Shown here: positions 5,452 through 6,069 of the stretch, in pieces
Layout of the letters: each line of letters starts with the position of its first letter
Position numbering within the stretch: the stretch's first letter is position 1
NCBI GenBank assembly: GCA_007118075.1
Contig: SKSH01000014.1
Span: 1-6,069 of the forward strand
DNA: 6,069 bases
Reading direction: 5' to 3'
Origin: Halobacteriales archaeon
GTDB taxonomy: Archaea > Halobacteriota > Halobacteria > Halobacteriales > SKSH01
Program-made: the position numbers and the translations under genes
The notes under the pieces: model-generated
Databases searched by the model: none
Told to the model about the DNA's origin: nothing
The model's input: the letters and a program-made list of their open reading frames with translations, nothing else

Positions 5452-5880
5452 TTAGTCCCATTCGCACGACTCAGGGTTGAAACTCCTGAAGATAGCGAGA
5501 TAGGGATCTGCATCCGGTTCTGAAACATTGATTCGTCCAAAGGTAGCTACGTGTTCGGCAGCATAGACTCTGGTATCAAGCTCGCTCCACTCTTGACCGG
5601 CGAGGCGCATGCGAATGACATAATGCCCTGGTTCTTGGGTAAACTCGCCATTTGGCATCTCTGCCTCATCAGGCTCGATTGAGAACTCATCGCCATGGAG
5701 GACTGATCCATCTTCCTCGAGAATCTGTAGCTCAGCAGTGACCGGTTCTTCCGTTCGATTCCAGATCCATTGGACACAGATCGCGGTTGGTGTCGGGTCA
5801 TCTTCGATAAATCCGAGGCAACCACCGAGTCCAATGGTACAGGAAGTACCCGCCACAGCGAGCAGTTGACGTCGGTTCAT
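5452..5880 (-). CDS. Small secreted Tat-type lipoprotein, function unknown
   Basis: This 142-residue protein starts MNRRQLLAVAG, with a twin-arginine motif (Arg3-Arg4), a short hydrophobic stretch and a lipobox LGGC at 18-21. This is the usual haloarchaeal signal for Tat export and lipid anchoring of Cys21 on the outer face of the membrane. The mature part is about 120 acidic residues, mostly predicted strands, for example VQWIWNRTEEPVTAELQIL (36-54) and HYVIRMRLAG (86-95), suggesting an immunoglobulin-like beta-sandwich. Cys35 and Cys139 are the only other mature cysteines and could form a disulfide joining the first strand to the C-terminus. I do not recognise a specific family. The frame extends upstream to 5934, but ATG 5880 is chosen because the signal peptide begins there and a TTTTTA box lies 26.5 bases upstream. 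It precedes the CBS gene on the same strand by 89 bases, probably without sharing a transcript. Confidence 0.82.
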   Translation of the reverse strand: MNRRQLLAVAGTSCTIGLGGCLGFIEDDPTPTAICVQWIWNRTEEPVTAELQILEEDGSVLHGDEFSIEPDEAEMPNGEFTQEPGHYVIRMRLAGQEWSELDTRVYAAEHVATFGRINVSEPDADPYLAIFRSFNPESCEWD

Positions 5881-5903
5881 AGATTCGGTTCGATTGGCGA
5901 AAG

Positions 5904-5909
5904 TAAAAA
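5904..5909 (-). promoter_or_regulatory. TATA box of the lipoprotein gene
   Basis: The minus strand reads GGTTTTTACTTT, with TTTTTA at 5909-5904. The centre is 26.5 bases before ATG 5880, supporting a leaderless transcript and this shorter start rather than the upstream in-frame starts, which would place the box inside the coding region. Confidence 0.55.
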
Positions 5910-5934
5910 CCGTCAACTTGGATAAAATGAGCAT

Positions 5935-6069
5935 TTGTCATACCGATGGCAATCCAGAACACGATGATATTTGCAGTAGTTGAATTGCGTGGTGTATGAT
6001 GCCACCAACGACTCCAGCACTGAGCAGATGTTAGATTGGAACAGTACAGCTATTTGAATTCACTAACGA
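5935..6069. other. Low-G+C stretch with no supported gene
   Basis: G+C falls to about 43% by rough count, against the mid-50s in the genes. The plus strand has only very short frames, such as an eleven-codon one at 5965-6000. The minus strand shows no start with a credible protein. It is most likely the upstream region of the lipoprotein gene and of a neighbour to the right. TATTTGA near 6050-6056 could be a TATA-like box for a plus-strand gene beginning beyond the window. Confidence 0.4.

Noticed and set aside
5881..5934. Upstream extension of the lipoprotein by 18 codons
   Set aside because: It would bury the twin-arginine signal inside the protein and place the TTTTTA box within the coding region.
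5965..6000. An eleven-codon plus-strand frame, MIFAVVELRGV
   Set aside because: It is too short, has no promoter at suitable distance and could easily arise by chance.
1..6069. CRISPR arrays, tRNA or rRNA genes, insertion sequences, defence systems
   Set aside because: I saw no regularly spaced direct repeats, cloverleaf pattern, rRNA sequence, terminal inverted repeats or transposase motifs.

Overview
The window looks like chromosomal core DNA from a halophilic archaeon (class Halobacteria). The proteins are strongly acidic. Gene content is archaeal: RadB, a universal archaeal PUA protein, a stand-alone RNB-domain RNase R, and a CBS-domain protein with a C-terminal hibernation-factor-like domain. 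Starts lack Shine-Dalgarno sequences and mostly have a T/A-rich box 26-29 bases upstream, as in leaderless haloarchaeal transcripts. By eye G+C is in the mid-50s, lower than in most Halobacteria, so I assign no genus. I see no rRNA, tRNA, CRISPR array, IS element or phage gene.

Layout, left to right: a possible 3' tail of an upstream plus-strand gene (1-33); a DUF1028 protein (73-789, +); a PUA-domain RNA-binding protein (794-1276, -); RNase R (1370-2632, +); an uncharacterised protein with a RuvC/YqgF-like nuclease core (2674-3405, -); radB (3493-4191, +); a four-CBS protein with an HPF/RaiA-like C-terminal domain (4205-5362, -); a small Tat-type lipoprotein (5452-5880, -); and a low-G+C stretch with no supported gene (5935-6069).

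The first six genes strictly alternate in strand. They form three convergent pairs with gaps of only 4, 41 and 13 bases and two divergent pairs sharing intergenic regions of about 90 bases. Each gene therefore appears to have its own promoter, and convergent transcripts probably overlap at their 3' ends.

Functionally, three genes concern RNA or ribosomes (PUA protein, RNase R, CBS-HPF protein) and two concern DNA recombination (RadB and, by inference, the divergent RuvC-fold protein). The most promising undescribed element is the RuvC-fold protein: it keeps a full set of candidate acidic catalytic residues, carries unfamiliar N- and C-terminal regions, and shares a short divergent promoter region with radB. 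The second is the CBS-HPF fusion, which could couple nucleotide sensing to ribosome silencing. Both roles are inferences.
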